Made by a program: the position numbers and the translations under genes
Shown here: in pieces, positions 33,659-41,097 of the stretch
Layout: each line of letters starts with the position of its first letter
How positions within the stretch are numbered: the stretch's first letter is position 1
DNA from: Chthonomonas sp. UBA2387
GTDB taxonomy: Bacteria; Armatimonadota; Fimbriimonadia; Fimbriimonadales; Fimbriimonadaceae
NCBI GenBank assembly: GCA_002343445.1
Contig: DDSP01000059.1
Coordinates: forward strand, 1-41,097
Reading direction: 5' to 3'
DNA: 41,097 nucleotides
The notes under the pieces: model-generated
Database searches by the model: none
The model's input: only the letters and a program-made list of their open reading frames with translations
Told to the model about the DNA's origin: nothing

Positions 33659-34315
33659 GTGAAAAGACTGGTTGGTGCCCTTGCGGCGACATGTGCAGCG
33701 TTTAGCGCTTCGGCCCAGATTGTTGCGGGTCAACTCGACGATTTTCAGGACGGCACGGTCATGAATTGGACCGGTGGCACGGGCCCCACGAACGTGCCCG
33801 ACGGCGGCCCCATGGGGGCGGGCGACCGATTCTTGCGGCTGACGAGCGCGGGCGCATCCGGACCCGGCTCACGCCTCGGCGCGTTCAACGCGTCTCAATG
33901 GGCAGGCGATTATGCTTCGGCAGGGGTTACGGCCGTCTCCGTGGACTTGCGGAACCCCACGGACAAAGACCTTGAAGTGCGCGCCGTACTTTTCTCGACC
34001 GAAGGAGCCCGTTGGACTTCGACGACGAGTTTCGCCCTTCCAGCGCTGACCGACTGGACTCGGACCACGTTTTCGCTCTTGGAGTCGGATCTGACTCTCG
34101 CATTGGGGACCACCACCTATGCGGCCCTGATGTCCAACGTCCAATCGTTCATGCTTCGACACGATGCGGGCGCCCCGGATGCAACCGGTGAGCCGATCGA
34201 AGCCGAAATGGGCGTCGACAACATCGAGGCGGTGCCCGAGCCGGTTTCCTTTGCCGCGTTGGCCGTGGGCCTCGGTGCGTTGGTCCGCCGACGCGTCAGT
34301 CGCTCCAGACGCTGA
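33659..34315 (+). CDS. PEP-CTERM sorting-domain protein
   Basis: 218 residues from a GTG start at 33659, fixed by GGAGG at 33649-33653. Signal peptide KRLVGALAATCAAFSASAQ. The mature part is a beta-rich domain (DDFQDGTVMNWTGGTGPTNV..., VSVDLRNPTDKDLEVRAVLF) of the kind seen in exported discoidin/laminin-like modules. The C-terminus is a standard PEP-CTERM tail: VPEP, a hydrophobic helix (FAALAVGLGALV) and basic RRRVSRSRR. Such proteins are cut by exosortase and go to the surface or matrix. No exosortase is in this window. Its 3' end overlaps the convergent gene by 20 bases. Confidence 0.9.
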   Translation: MKRLVGALAATCAAFSASAQIVAGQLDDFQDGTVMNWTGGTGPTNVPDGGPMGAGDRFLRLTSAGASGPGSRLGAFNASQWAGDYASAGVTAVSVDLRNPTDKDLEVRAVLFSTEGARWTSTTSFALPALTDWTRTTFSLLESDLTLALGTTTYAALMSNVQSFMLRHDAGAPDATGEPIEAEMGVDNIEAVPEPVSFAALAVGLGALVRRRVSRSRR

Positions 34316-35039
34316 TCTCCATCCTCGAAACGCTCCACAGCGGGGTGCCGGGAGGCGGGTCTATCGCAAGCGCGATGGGCCCGCGATGCTTTGGGGGCAC
34401 TCGCGCCGCGAACCAACCCACTGCCCATCGTCGCTCGCGGTCCTGAACCGGCTCGTACCAAACGCCCAGTTCCTCGCCGCCGACGAGCACCCGAGCCCGT
34501 TGGCGTCCGTGAAACCGATCGTAGGTCTTGACCAGGACCAACCCCGCCGCGTCGGTCAGGTCGAGCGGCACGACCATCCGGTTCAAGTGCGACGCGACGA
34601 CGGCCGAGGCGGGTCTTCCCTCCTCGTCCAGGCTTTCCAGGAGACTCGGTTCGCTGAGGTTCTGCACGGTGGTGCCGCTCGCCGCTAGGTCGCCGACTTC
34701 CACGGTGGCCAAGCGTGTCAAACCGTCCTGGCCGTCCGATGGACGCCAACCTTCGGCGAAGGCGACCAACTTCTCGGTGCTCGTCTGCCATTCGAGTGCG
34801 ACGGAGCCTTCTTGTTCGGCGAGAACGCTGAATCCGGGCTTCGCGGCAACGGCTTCGCTGGCCAGGGGTCGTTCGCCGTCGCAGTATGCAAGCAACAGGG
34901 GCACGGTGGACGACGCCACGCGCACAACGCCATCGGTCTCCGCGTCGGCCAGCACGCGCCGGCCACGCACATCGCGATAGATCGCCTCGCCTGCGGCAAA
35001 CTCGCCCCGCCAGTTGCGGACCAACCACCTTGGGGTCAA
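34296..35039 (-). CDS. Hypothetical protein, partner of the GH116 enzyme
   Basis: 247 residues; not recognised. The ATG overlaps the GH116 stop (ATGA), so the two are translationally coupled. No signal peptide or membrane helix. The second half (about 130-247) is strand-rich with LVLVKTYDRFHGRQRARVLV and a GVWYEPVQDRERRW segment, a pattern reminiscent of galactose-binding-like jelly-roll modules attached to glycoside hydrolases. That similarity is only by eye. The stop lies inside the convergent PEP-CTERM gene. Confidence 0.7.
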   Translation of the reverse strand: MTPRWLVRNWRGEFAAGEAIYRDVRGRRVLADAETDGVVRVASSTVPLLLAYCDGERPLASEAVAAKPGFSVLAEQEGSVALEWQTSTEKLVAFAEGWRPSDGQDGLTRLATVEVGDLAASGTTVQNLSEPSLLESLDEEGRPASAVVASHLNRMVVPLDLTDAAGLVLVKTYDRFHGRQRARVLVGGEELGVWYEPVQDRERRWAVGWFAARVPPKHRGPIALAIDPPPGTPLWSVSRMEISVWSD

Positions 35040-37996
35040 CCCAGGCGGACCTCGGCCTCGAGTTCATCGCCGGGGGCGAGCACCTTGGCATCGAAAGCGA
35101 ACACCGCCGCGCCGTGTTCGATCCGGCTCTTGGCTTCGATCCGCGCACCATTCAGCGTGACCTCTACCGGCTTCGCCCCCGGCGGGCAACCGATGTGCAA
35201 CTCGGTCACCCGAAGGCGGCCGCGCGAAAGCGTCACCGTCGCCAACTGAGTCGAGGCAGCCCTTCGCTGACGGTAAACGCCCCATCCTGCTGGTCCGGTG
35301 AAGACGCTTCGGAAGTCCTCAGGGGTGAGCTTGGGATCAAACGCGAAGACGCCTCTTGGTCCATCGCAATGGAATCCCGCCAAGGCCGTGAGAACCGACC
35401 AACTGGCCAGCGCACGGGCATAGTGGTCGCCGCACTCGATCTCGTTCCACGGGTTGCGCTTCGAGGCGTCGTACCGCTCGTGAATGGCTCGGCAGATCGC
35501 CAATCCTTCCTCAACCAGGCCCTCGCGAATCATGTGGGCGGCCACCTGATACTCGATGCCGGTCCAAATCTCGTCGCGGTAGCGGGTGGACTTCTCGCCC
35601 AAGTGCTTCGATTTGGGCCAAGTGCACGTGAAGAGTCCCGCTTCGCCGGGGTGGGCGAACCAACGCTCGGGCTTGTGCGCGGCGTTCTGTGCGGCGATGT
35701 CGGGTGCCCAGTTGTACTTCCAGACCGAGCACATCGCCGTCTTCACAGCGTCCTCGGGATAGAGGTGCCCCAATCCGACCTCGTGCGCCCACATCTGCCC
35801 GAACAACTGGTCGGCCAGGCACCCGTCGCCGTACTGCCAGTCGGGGTGCTGCTTCAAGTCCACGTCTTGGATGAAGTACTCGCCGTTGAACAGGCGCTTC
35901 ATCGTGGCATCGCGGCCCTGCTCGAAGAGGGTCCGGCATTCGCTGGCGAAGGCGTTGTCGCCCATGAGTGTTGCCATCGCCTCGGCGGCGCGCAACGCTC
36001 CCAGATACAACGAGCCGACAAACGTGTTGGCCCCGAAGTAGTCCTGATCGTACGTCTGGTGTTGCCGCCCTTCGATGATGCCGTCGCCGTTCGCGTCCTG
36101 CTCGATGAGGAAGCGGGTCGCCCGCTTGACCCGGGGCCAAACGTCGCGTAGGAACTTGTCGTCCTCGCTGATCAGGTGCTCTCGGTACGCCTTGAGGATG
36201 TAGCCGCCCTGACTGTCGCCGGCCCACAGACTCCATCCCTCGCCTCGAAAACCGATGGCCCCGTTCTCCTGGAGACCGACGCCCTCGGCGAAGTCTTGCA
36301 TCGAGCGAACGGAGCGCTCCAGTTCGGGGAACAGTCGCGCCATGGCTTGGGCGTAGTTCCAAACGTGGCCGCAAGTGCCGTGGCAACAGCCCACGCCTTC
36401 CCAGCCCCAGAATCGCCCGTTCTTCCACCACTGGCACGTGTTGGTGGCGAGGATGCTGACGGTCGAGCCGACCCGATCGAGCAGCCAGCGCGGCAGGGTG
36501 GAATCGTAGAAGGCCTGCACCCAGGCCTCGCCCGCTCCGATCCGGCTAGGGTTGCGGAGCAGCGAGGTCGCGAACTCGGCGCTCGACGCGGAGTTCGACT
36601 CGTAGACTCGCCCCACACGCTGGTCGTCTCGGTAGAGGTTCGGGTAGCGCCATGCCGCGGCAAAACGCACTTCCGCGCTGGATTCCGGCTCCACCGCGAC
36701 CATCACGGCATTCGGGTCCGACTCATCGCCATCGGTGGCGAGCGTGAAATCGCCCACCTCGGGACGCAACGCCGGTGGCACGCTGGGCTCGGGGCGAGGC
36801 CTCTCGCGGAACTCGATCTGGTCCACGTTGATGTGTCCCCAGCCACCCGAGTTCGCGTCGTAGATCTCGATCCGCGCCTTCGACCCCTTGTGCGCCGCGA
36901 CATCCCAGTTCACGACTTCTAGGCGTTCCAGGTTCTTGCCCGCCGCGTGGGCGACTTCCTTGTCGGCAACCATCAGGCGCACGCCGACCCGCTCCGAGCC
37001 ACCCCCGACCAGCAGGCTGATCCACGGCTTCTCGATCGTGAACTCGCGCGAGAGCATCCGCCCCTGGAGCCGATCGTCGCCTCCCAGAAACGAGTTGACC
37101 AGACGGTCGCCATCGAAGCCGCTGACACGTTGCTGGTTGGGCAGGGTGCCCCGCGCCGGCCCCTTGCCAAACGCCTCGCCCTCCACCGTCCATCCGGGGT
37201 ATCCATCGGCTTCGAAGTCGGCGAAGACCACGGGAACGTCCACGGGCTGCGCCTCCGGAGTGGGAAGCGGTTCGAGTCCGACTGTCAGGCAAGACACCCC
37301 GTCTCGGCTCGTCCGACGTCGGAAGGCCTCGGTGCCCGGTGCCCTTGGAAACCGCGACGTGTCGGCGACGATGCCGACCACGGCTTCAAGCCGCTCGGTC
37401 CCAGTGTTCCCCACCCGGACCGTGACCATGCAACCGGGCACAGCGGACGCCGAGGCGTCGAGTGGCACGAACGGCGCGCGAAACACGGCTTCGATCGTCA
37501 TGCCCTGGGGAGCTTTGTAGCGCACCCAAGCGCGGGGGTACTCGCCCAAGAAGCCCTCTGCCACGAGCGGCTCGCCGTTCAGGGTCAGGCTGACCAACGG
37601 CGGCTGAAGCGGCGTCTGACCGACCACCACCAAGTCGAGCGCCTTGCGCCGCTTGGGGTAGTTCGCCCCGCCATAGCCCGTGTTGTACTCCTTGTTCCAG
37701 ATGTCCCACAGAGCGATTTGGCCCGTGCCGAGCAGGTACGCCTGCCCGACCGCGATGCCGCCGATCGGCATGCCGATGGTCTCCAGATCGGCACCCGTGT
37801 GCCACGTCGCCTTGCCCAGAGCATAGAGCCCGGCGACCCACTCCGGCGAAAGCTTCTTGTCGGCGGGAACGAAGTGGTCCGAAGCAGACTGCTTGAAGAA
37901 CGGTCCTGCGACTACCCCGCCCCACAGGGGTGCCGTCGCTCCCGCGCCCATCCACTTGACGACATCTCGCCGTCGAGGTCCTTCGTTCGTAGACAT
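35036..37996 (-). CDS. GH116 (beta-glucosidase/glucosylceramidase-like) with inserted beta-sandwich domain
   Basis: 986 residues from the ATG at 37996; the N-terminus RRRDVVKWMGAGATAP suggests Tat-type export. Family resemblance is to GH116: IGGIAVGQ near the start, then the (alpha/alpha)6 barrel with GWEGVGCCHGTCGHVWNYAQ (the Glu aligns with the nucleophile region), DSQGGYILKAYREH, HQTYDQDYFGANTFVGSLYL (an Asp here aligns with the acid/base), and late ETAH-like segment EIWTGIEYQVAAHMI. Residues about 255-397 form an inserted module (FEADGYPGWTVEGEAFG ... GGWGHINVDQIEF) like that in some GH32-type levanases. Probably hydrolyses beta-glucosides or beta-xylosides. It is followed by a coupled hypothetical gene. 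Confidence 0.85.
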   Translation of the reverse strand: MSTNEGPRRRDVVKWMGAGATAPLWGGVVAGPFFKQSASDHFVPADKKLSPEWVAGLYALGKATWHTGADLETIGMPIGGIAVGQAYLLGTGQIALWDIWNKEYNTGYGGANYPKRRKALDLVVVGQTPLQPPLVSLTLNGEPLVAEGFLGEYPRAWVRYKAPQGMTIEAVFRAPFVPLDASASAVPGCMVTVRVGNTGTERLEAVVGIVADTSRFPRAPGTEAFRRRTSRDGVSCLTVGLEPLPTPEAQPVDVPVVFADFEADGYPGWTVEGEAFGKGPARGTLPNQQRVSGFDGDRLVNSFLGGDDRLQGRMLSREFTIEKPWISLLVGGGSERVGVRLMVADKEVAHAAGKNLERLEVVNWDVAAHKGSKARIEIYDANSGGWGHINVDQIEFRERPRPEPSVPPALRPEVGDFTLATDGDESDPNAVMVAVEPESSAEVRFAAAWRYPNLYRDDQRVGRVYESNSASSAEFATSLLRNPSRIGAGEAWVQAFYDSTLPRWLLDRVGSTVSILATNTCQWWKNGRFWGWEGVGCCHGTCGHVWNYAQAMARLFPELERSVRSMQDFAEGVGLQENGAIGFRGEGWSLWAGDSQGGYILKAYREHLISEDDKFLRDVWPRVKRATRFLIEQDANGDGIIEGRQHQTYDQDYFGANTFVGSLYLGALRAAEAMATLMGDNAFASECRTLFEQGRDATMKRLFNGEYFIQDVDLKQHPDWQYGDGCLADQLFGQMWAHEVGLGHLYPEDAVKTAMCSVWKYNWAPDIAAQNAAHKPERWFAHPGEAGLFTCTWPKSKHLGEKSTRYRDEIWTGIEYQVAAHMIREGLVEEGLAICRAIHERYDASKRNPWNEIECGDHYARALASWSVLTALAGFHCDGPRGVFAFDPKLTPEDFRSVFTGPAGWGVYRQRRAASTQLATVTLSRGRLRVTELHIGCPPGAKPVEVTLNGARIEAKSRIEHGAAVFAFDAKVLAPGDELEAEVRLG

Positions 37997-38070
37997 CGGA
38001 ACAACGTTCGCCGCGCGCGCGGCTTTCCCTTCGCGAAGGATTGCACCGGGCTGTGGCGAATCGAAAGACC

Positions 38071-39774
38071 ATGACCGCATGGCTGGCCCTCGCCCTCCTG
38101 GCACCATCGCCCACGCAGACCGTGTCGCAGCAGAAGTTCAAACAGGCCGTCGTGGTATCGGACAGCCAAATCGCCTCGGAAGTCGGGGCGGCGATCCTGA
38201 AGCAGGGCGGGAATGCCGTGGATGCCGCCATCGCGACACACTTCGCCCTTGCCGTCACCTTCCCCACCGCCGGCAACCTCGGGGGCGGCGGGTTCATGGT
38301 CGTGCGGATGGCCGACGGTCAGACCTCGGCGATCGACTACCGCGAGACCGCGCCCGCAGCCGCGACGCGAGACATGTATCTCGGGCCGGATGGCCAAGCC
38401 GACCCGGCGCTCAGCCTAGAAGGTTGGAAGGCCGTCGCAGTGCCAGGCTCGGTCGCAGGCATGGCCGAAGCCCACCGAATGTACGGCACGTTGCCTTGGA
38501 AGGCCTTGGTCGAGCCCGCCTTTGCGATGGCCGACAAGGGCTTCGTCGTCTCCGACTCGCTGGCGAATCAGTTGCGCGCCAAAATGTCGCTCTTCCGGCG
38601 TTTCCCCGGCGCTTACGAGGCGTTCAACCGGAGCGGCAAGCCGTACGAGTGGGGCGAGACGCTCGTCCAGCCATCGCTCGCCAAAGTCCTGAGGCGTATC
38701 GCCGACCAGGGTCCGCGCGAGTTCTACGAAGGCGAAACCGCTCAACGTCTCGCCTCGGAGATGAAGCGCAACGGCGGGCTGATCACGGTCGAGGACCTCG
38801 CTAGCTACCGGGCCGTGGTCCGCAAGCCGATCGAGTTCGACTACAGGGGTCACCGAGTGCTGACGATGCCGCCCCCTAGTTCGGGCGGCGTTGCCGTGGG
38901 CCAGATGTTGCGGATGCTGGAGCCGTTCGACCTGCGCGAGATGGGCTTCCACTCGGCGCAACGCACCCACCTGCTCATCGAGGTCATGAAACGCGCGTTC
39001 GCCGACCGAGCCGAGTTCATGGGCGACCCCGACCACGTCCGCGTCCCGGTCGCCGAGATGATGGCCGACGAGCGACTCACCGAGATGCGCAAGTCCATCC
39101 GCCCCGACGGGGCGACCCCGGCGAGCGAGATCAATCCGCGAGGCTCCGTCCCTCCTCGCGAAGGCGACCACACCACGCACTTCACCGTCGTGGACGCCAA
39201 GGGCAATGCCGTGTCGAACACCACCACCATCAACACGGGTTACGGCTCGGGCGTGGCCGTCGAGGGGCTGGGTTTCCTGCTGAACAACGAGATGGACGAC
39301 TTCACCGCCAAGGTCGGCGTGCCCAACCTGTACGGCCTGGTGCAGGGTGAAGCCAACGCCATCGCCCCGGGCAAGCGGCCGCTGTCATCGATGAGCCCGA
39401 CCATCGTCACCAAGGACGGCAAGACGGTGATGGTGGTGGGCACGCCCGGCGGCAGCCGCATCATCACCGCGGTGCTGAACACCATGGTCAACATGATCGA
39501 CTACGGCATGAACGTGCAGGAGGCGGTGGACGCGCCGCGCTTCCACCAGCAGTGGCTGCCCGATGCAACCAACCTCGAGGTCTTCACGCTCAGCCCCGAT
39601 ACGCAGAAGATCCTCGAAGGCATGGGCCACAAGTTCGCCGGCCCGCAGCCGGCCAACCACCTGGCGGTGATCGTTGTCGGCGCGCCCTCGCTGGAGGGCA
39701 AGCCGGTGGGCAACAACCGCTACTACGGCGCCAACGACCCGCGGCGCAACACCGGGCTGGCGCTGGGCTACTGA
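38071..39774 (+). CDS. ggt: Gamma-glutamyltranspeptidase, composition switches inside the gene
   Basis: 567 residues; the start ATG 38071 gives a signal peptide (TAWLALALLAPSPTQT). Cleaves gamma-glutamyl bonds of glutathione in the periplasm. Self-processing would occur before Thr368 in DHTTHF, making a large subunit (NLGGGGFMVV, PPPSSGGVAVGQML) and a small subunit with NNEMDDF, LSSMSPTIV and GTPGGSRI. All key residues are present. Up to about 39,230 the leucine codons mix CTC, CTG, TTG and others; from about 39,250 nearly all are CTG and the sequence looks like proteobacterial ggt. The reading frame is unbroken across the change. The gene is therefore either a misassembled chimera or a recombinant. 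Confidence 0.9.
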   Translation: MTAWLALALLAPSPTQTVSQQKFKQAVVVSDSQIASEVGAAILKQGGNAVDAAIATHFALAVTFPTAGNLGGGGFMVVRMADGQTSAIDYRETAPAAATRDMYLGPDGQADPALSLEGWKAVAVPGSVAGMAEAHRMYGTLPWKALVEPAFAMADKGFVVSDSLANQLRAKMSLFRRFPGAYEAFNRSGKPYEWGETLVQPSLAKVLRRIADQGPREFYEGETAQRLASEMKRNGGLITVEDLASYRAVVRKPIEFDYRGHRVLTMPPPSSGGVAVGQMLRMLEPFDLREMGFHSAQRTHLLIEVMKRAFADRAEFMGDPDHVRVPVAEMMADERLTEMRKSIRPDGATPASEINPRGSVPPREGDHTTHFTVVDAKGNAVSNTTTINTGYGSGVAVEGLGFLLNNEMDDFTAKVGVPNLYGLVQGEANAIAPGKRPLSSMSPTIVTKDGKTVMVVGTPGGSRIITAVLNTMVNMIDYGMNVQEAVDAPRFHQQWLPDATNLEVFTLSPDTQKILEGMGHKFAGPQPANHLAVIVVGAPSLEGKPVGNNRYYGANDPRRNTGLALGY

Positions 39775-39781
39775 ACGCGCA

Positions 39782-39814
39782 GGGCCGGCGCGCGGGCACA
39801 CCCGCCGCCGGGCC
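39782..39814. terminator. GC-rich hairpin between ggt and the convergent PLP enzyme
   Basis: GGGCCGGCG near 39783 can pair with CGCCGGGCCC near 39806-39815 (one bulge), with an inner CGGG/CCCG helix. No T-run. Placed between convergent stops, it may act as a shared terminator. Confidence 0.35.
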
Positions 39815-39831
39815 CTTGGCGGTCGGCGGCG

Positions 39832-41070
39832 TCACATCGCCTCGAGCGCCTGCCCCAGGTCGGCGATGATGTCCTGCGCGTCTTCGATGCCCACCGACAG
39901 CCGCACGCAGCCGGGCATGATGCCCAGCGCGCGGCGGCCGTCCTCGCCGTAGACCGCGTGCGAGGTGTTGCACGGCAGACTGCACAGCGACTCCACGCCG
40001 CCCAGGCTGGTCGCCTGACGCACCAGCCTCAGCCCGTCGAGCAGCCGCAGCGCCTTCGCGTCGTCGCCGACCTCGAAGGCCAGCATGCCGCCGGTATTGC
40101 GCATCAGCGCCGCGGCCAGCGCATGGTCGGGGTGCGAAGGCAGCCCGGGATAGCGCACCTTCGCCACTTTGGGATGAGCTTGCAGGAATTGCGCCACCGC
40201 CAGAGCTGACGCGGCGTGCGCCTGCATGCGGATCGCCAAGGTCTTCAGGCCGCGCTCGAGCAGGTAGCAGCCGTGCGGGTCCAGGCTGCCGCCGTAGGCG
40301 AGCAGCCGCGGCCAGATCGCGTCCAGCAGCGCCTTCGAGCCGGCGGCGGCCCCCGCCACCAGATCGCTGTGGCCATTGAGGTACTTGGTGCACGAGTGCA
40401 CGACCACGTCGACGCCGTGCTGCAGCGGGCGCATCGCCATCGGCGTGCTGAAGGTCGCATCGACGACGAACTTCGCGCCGGCCCGGGCGGCGATCGCCGC
40501 CACCCGCGGCACGTCGAGCACGCGCAGCAGCGGGTTGGTCAGCGTCTCGAAGTACAGCAACGCGGTGTCGGGCTCGACCGCCGCGGCGATCGCGCCGAGG
40601 TCGCCGGGGTCCACGTAGCTCACCCGCACGCCGCGGCCGGCCACCTCGGTCTGCAAGAACGCGTAGCTGCCGCCGTACAGCTCGCTGGAGGCCACGATGT
40701 GGCCGCCGGGCTGGCAGAAGGTCAGCACGGTCGCCGCGATCGCGGCCATGCCGCTGGAAAAGACGAGCGCCGACTCGGCATGCTCGAGCGCAGCGATCTT
40801 CTCCTGCACCGCCCATTGGCTCGGGTTGCCGTAGCGGGTGTAGATGAACGCGTCGCGCGCCGTGCCGCCGGCCACCGCCGCGTACTGCTTGGCGCCCAGG
40901 TTGAAGGTGCTGGTCTGGTAGATCGGCGTGCCCACCGCGCCGGTTCCCGGGTCATCGTGGGTTCCCGCATGCACTGCGCACGTGGAGTCGAGCCAGCTCT
41001 CGACGCTGCGTTTGCGGTGCGAGATCTGCTGTGAAGGCGCATAGCCGTGCTTCGGTGTGGATTCGCTCAT
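39832..41070 (-). CDS. Cys/Met metabolism PLP-dependent enzyme (cystathionine gamma-synthase/lyase type)
   Basis: 412 residues. Fold type I PLP enzyme of the transsulfuration family. The cofactor lysine is Lys229 in VVHSCTKYLNGHSD, Asp204 (VVDATFSTP) contacts the pyridine nitrogen, YTRYGNPS is the phosphate-loop region, and SLGGVESL is the usual late block. It could be cystathionine gamma-synthase, gamma-lyase or methionine gamma-lyase; sequence alone does not decide. Unlike many genes here it has a GGAG 7-8 bases upstream of the ATG. Codon use and style point to a gamma- or betaproteobacterial origin, in line with the composition change in ggt. Confidence 0.9.
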   Translation of the reverse strand: MSESTPKHGYAPSQQISHRKRSVESWLDSTCAVHAGTHDDPGTGAVGTPIYQTSTFNLGAKQYAAVAGGTARDAFIYTRYGNPSQWAVQEKIAALEHAESALVFSSGMAAIAATVLTFCQPGGHIVASSELYGGSYAFLQTEVAGRGVRVSYVDPGDLGAIAAAVEPDTALLYFETLTNPLLRVLDVPRVAAIAARAGAKFVVDATFSTPMAMRPLQHGVDVVVHSCTKYLNGHSDLVAGAAAGSKALLDAIWPRLLAYGGSLDPHGCYLLERGLKTLAIRMQAHAASALAVAQFLQAHPKVAKVRYPGLPSHPDHALAAALMRNTGGMLAFEVGDDAKALRLLDGLRLVRQATSLGGVESLCSLPCNTSHAVYGEDGRRALGIMPGCVRLSVGIEDAQDIIADLGQALEAM

Positions 41071-41097
41071 GGGTCGCTCCGGGGGTCGTTGTCGGGG

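Larger units (their letters stand above)
39240..41097. other. Segment of foreign-looking composition to the right edge
   Basis: From about 39,240 onward GC rises by eye (about 70% against about 60% in a sampled line at 24,001) and codon choice becomes strongly CTG/GTG/GCC-biased. The segment carries the end of ggt and a PLP enzyme with a Shine-Dalgarno start, both proteobacterial in style. The breakpoint lies in a conserved part of ggt, somewhere in 39,200-39,300. Confidence 0.6.

Noticed and set aside
1..41097. CRISPR arrays, insertion sequences, phage or toxin-antitoxin genes
   Set aside because: No direct-repeat array, transposase, integrase or terminal inverted repeats seen anywhere in the window.

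Overview
The window is a dense, GC-rich bacterial chromosome segment with no phage, transposon or CRISPR signature. The content suggests a free-living, flagellated Gram-negative-like bacterium, possibly Armatimonadota (Fimbriimonadia-like). This rests on overall flavour only: PEP-CTERM sorting, a flagellar export cluster, many periplasmic hydrolases, GH116/GH35 enzymes, DUF5117-type metalloprotease, and many leaderless-looking starts. No taxonomic marker was compared.

Layout. A tRNA-Ser(GGA) runs off the left edge (1-51, minus). Next come a secreted transglutaminase/esterase fusion (136-2436, minus) and carA plus an N-terminal-half carB (2499-5320). The flagellar block fliM-fliN/Y-fliO-fliP-fliQ-fliR-flhB lies on the minus strand (10625 down to 5324). 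An FKBP-like protein and rbsK diverge near 11.2 kb, followed by a MASE1 histidine kinase and a Gfo/Idh/MocA oxidoreductase. From 15 to 25 kb are a PhoPQ-related (PqaA-like) hydrolase, an exported copper-amine-oxidase-N-domain protein, a Y-family polymerase, a frameshifted GH35 beta-galactosidase-like gene, a VOC dioxygenase and a large zinc metalloprotease. A housekeeping group follows: acyP, trmD, rplS, lepB, with a convergent sigma-70 factor. Then come a receiver-PAS-GGDEF protein, a three-repeat YHS-like cysteine protein coupled to a TlpA-like thioredoxin, an alkaline phosphatase, a PEP-CTERM protein, a two-gene GH116 operon, and gamma-glutamyltranspeptidase (ggt). The window ends with a PLP transsulfuration-type enzyme (39832-41070, minus).

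How the genes relate. The flagellar block encodes the C-ring switch and most of the export gate (FliOPQR/FlhB; FlhA is not here). carA/carB overlap by four bases, but CarB stops exactly at its mid-protein domain boundary, so the second half must lie elsewhere. Carbohydrate genes (GH35, GH116 pair, rbsK, Gfo/Idh) are scattered rather than arranged as one locus.

Most notable signals: (1) codon use and composition change inside ggt near 39.2-39.3 kb, and everything to the right looks proteobacterial, so this is either a misassembly or a recombination junction; (2) a recurring -10-like hexamer 5-8 bases before the start codon of many genes, suggesting widespread leaderless transcription; (3) the split carB; (4) a YHS-triplicate protein with a translationally coupled thioredoxin, the best candidate here for an undescribed small system.
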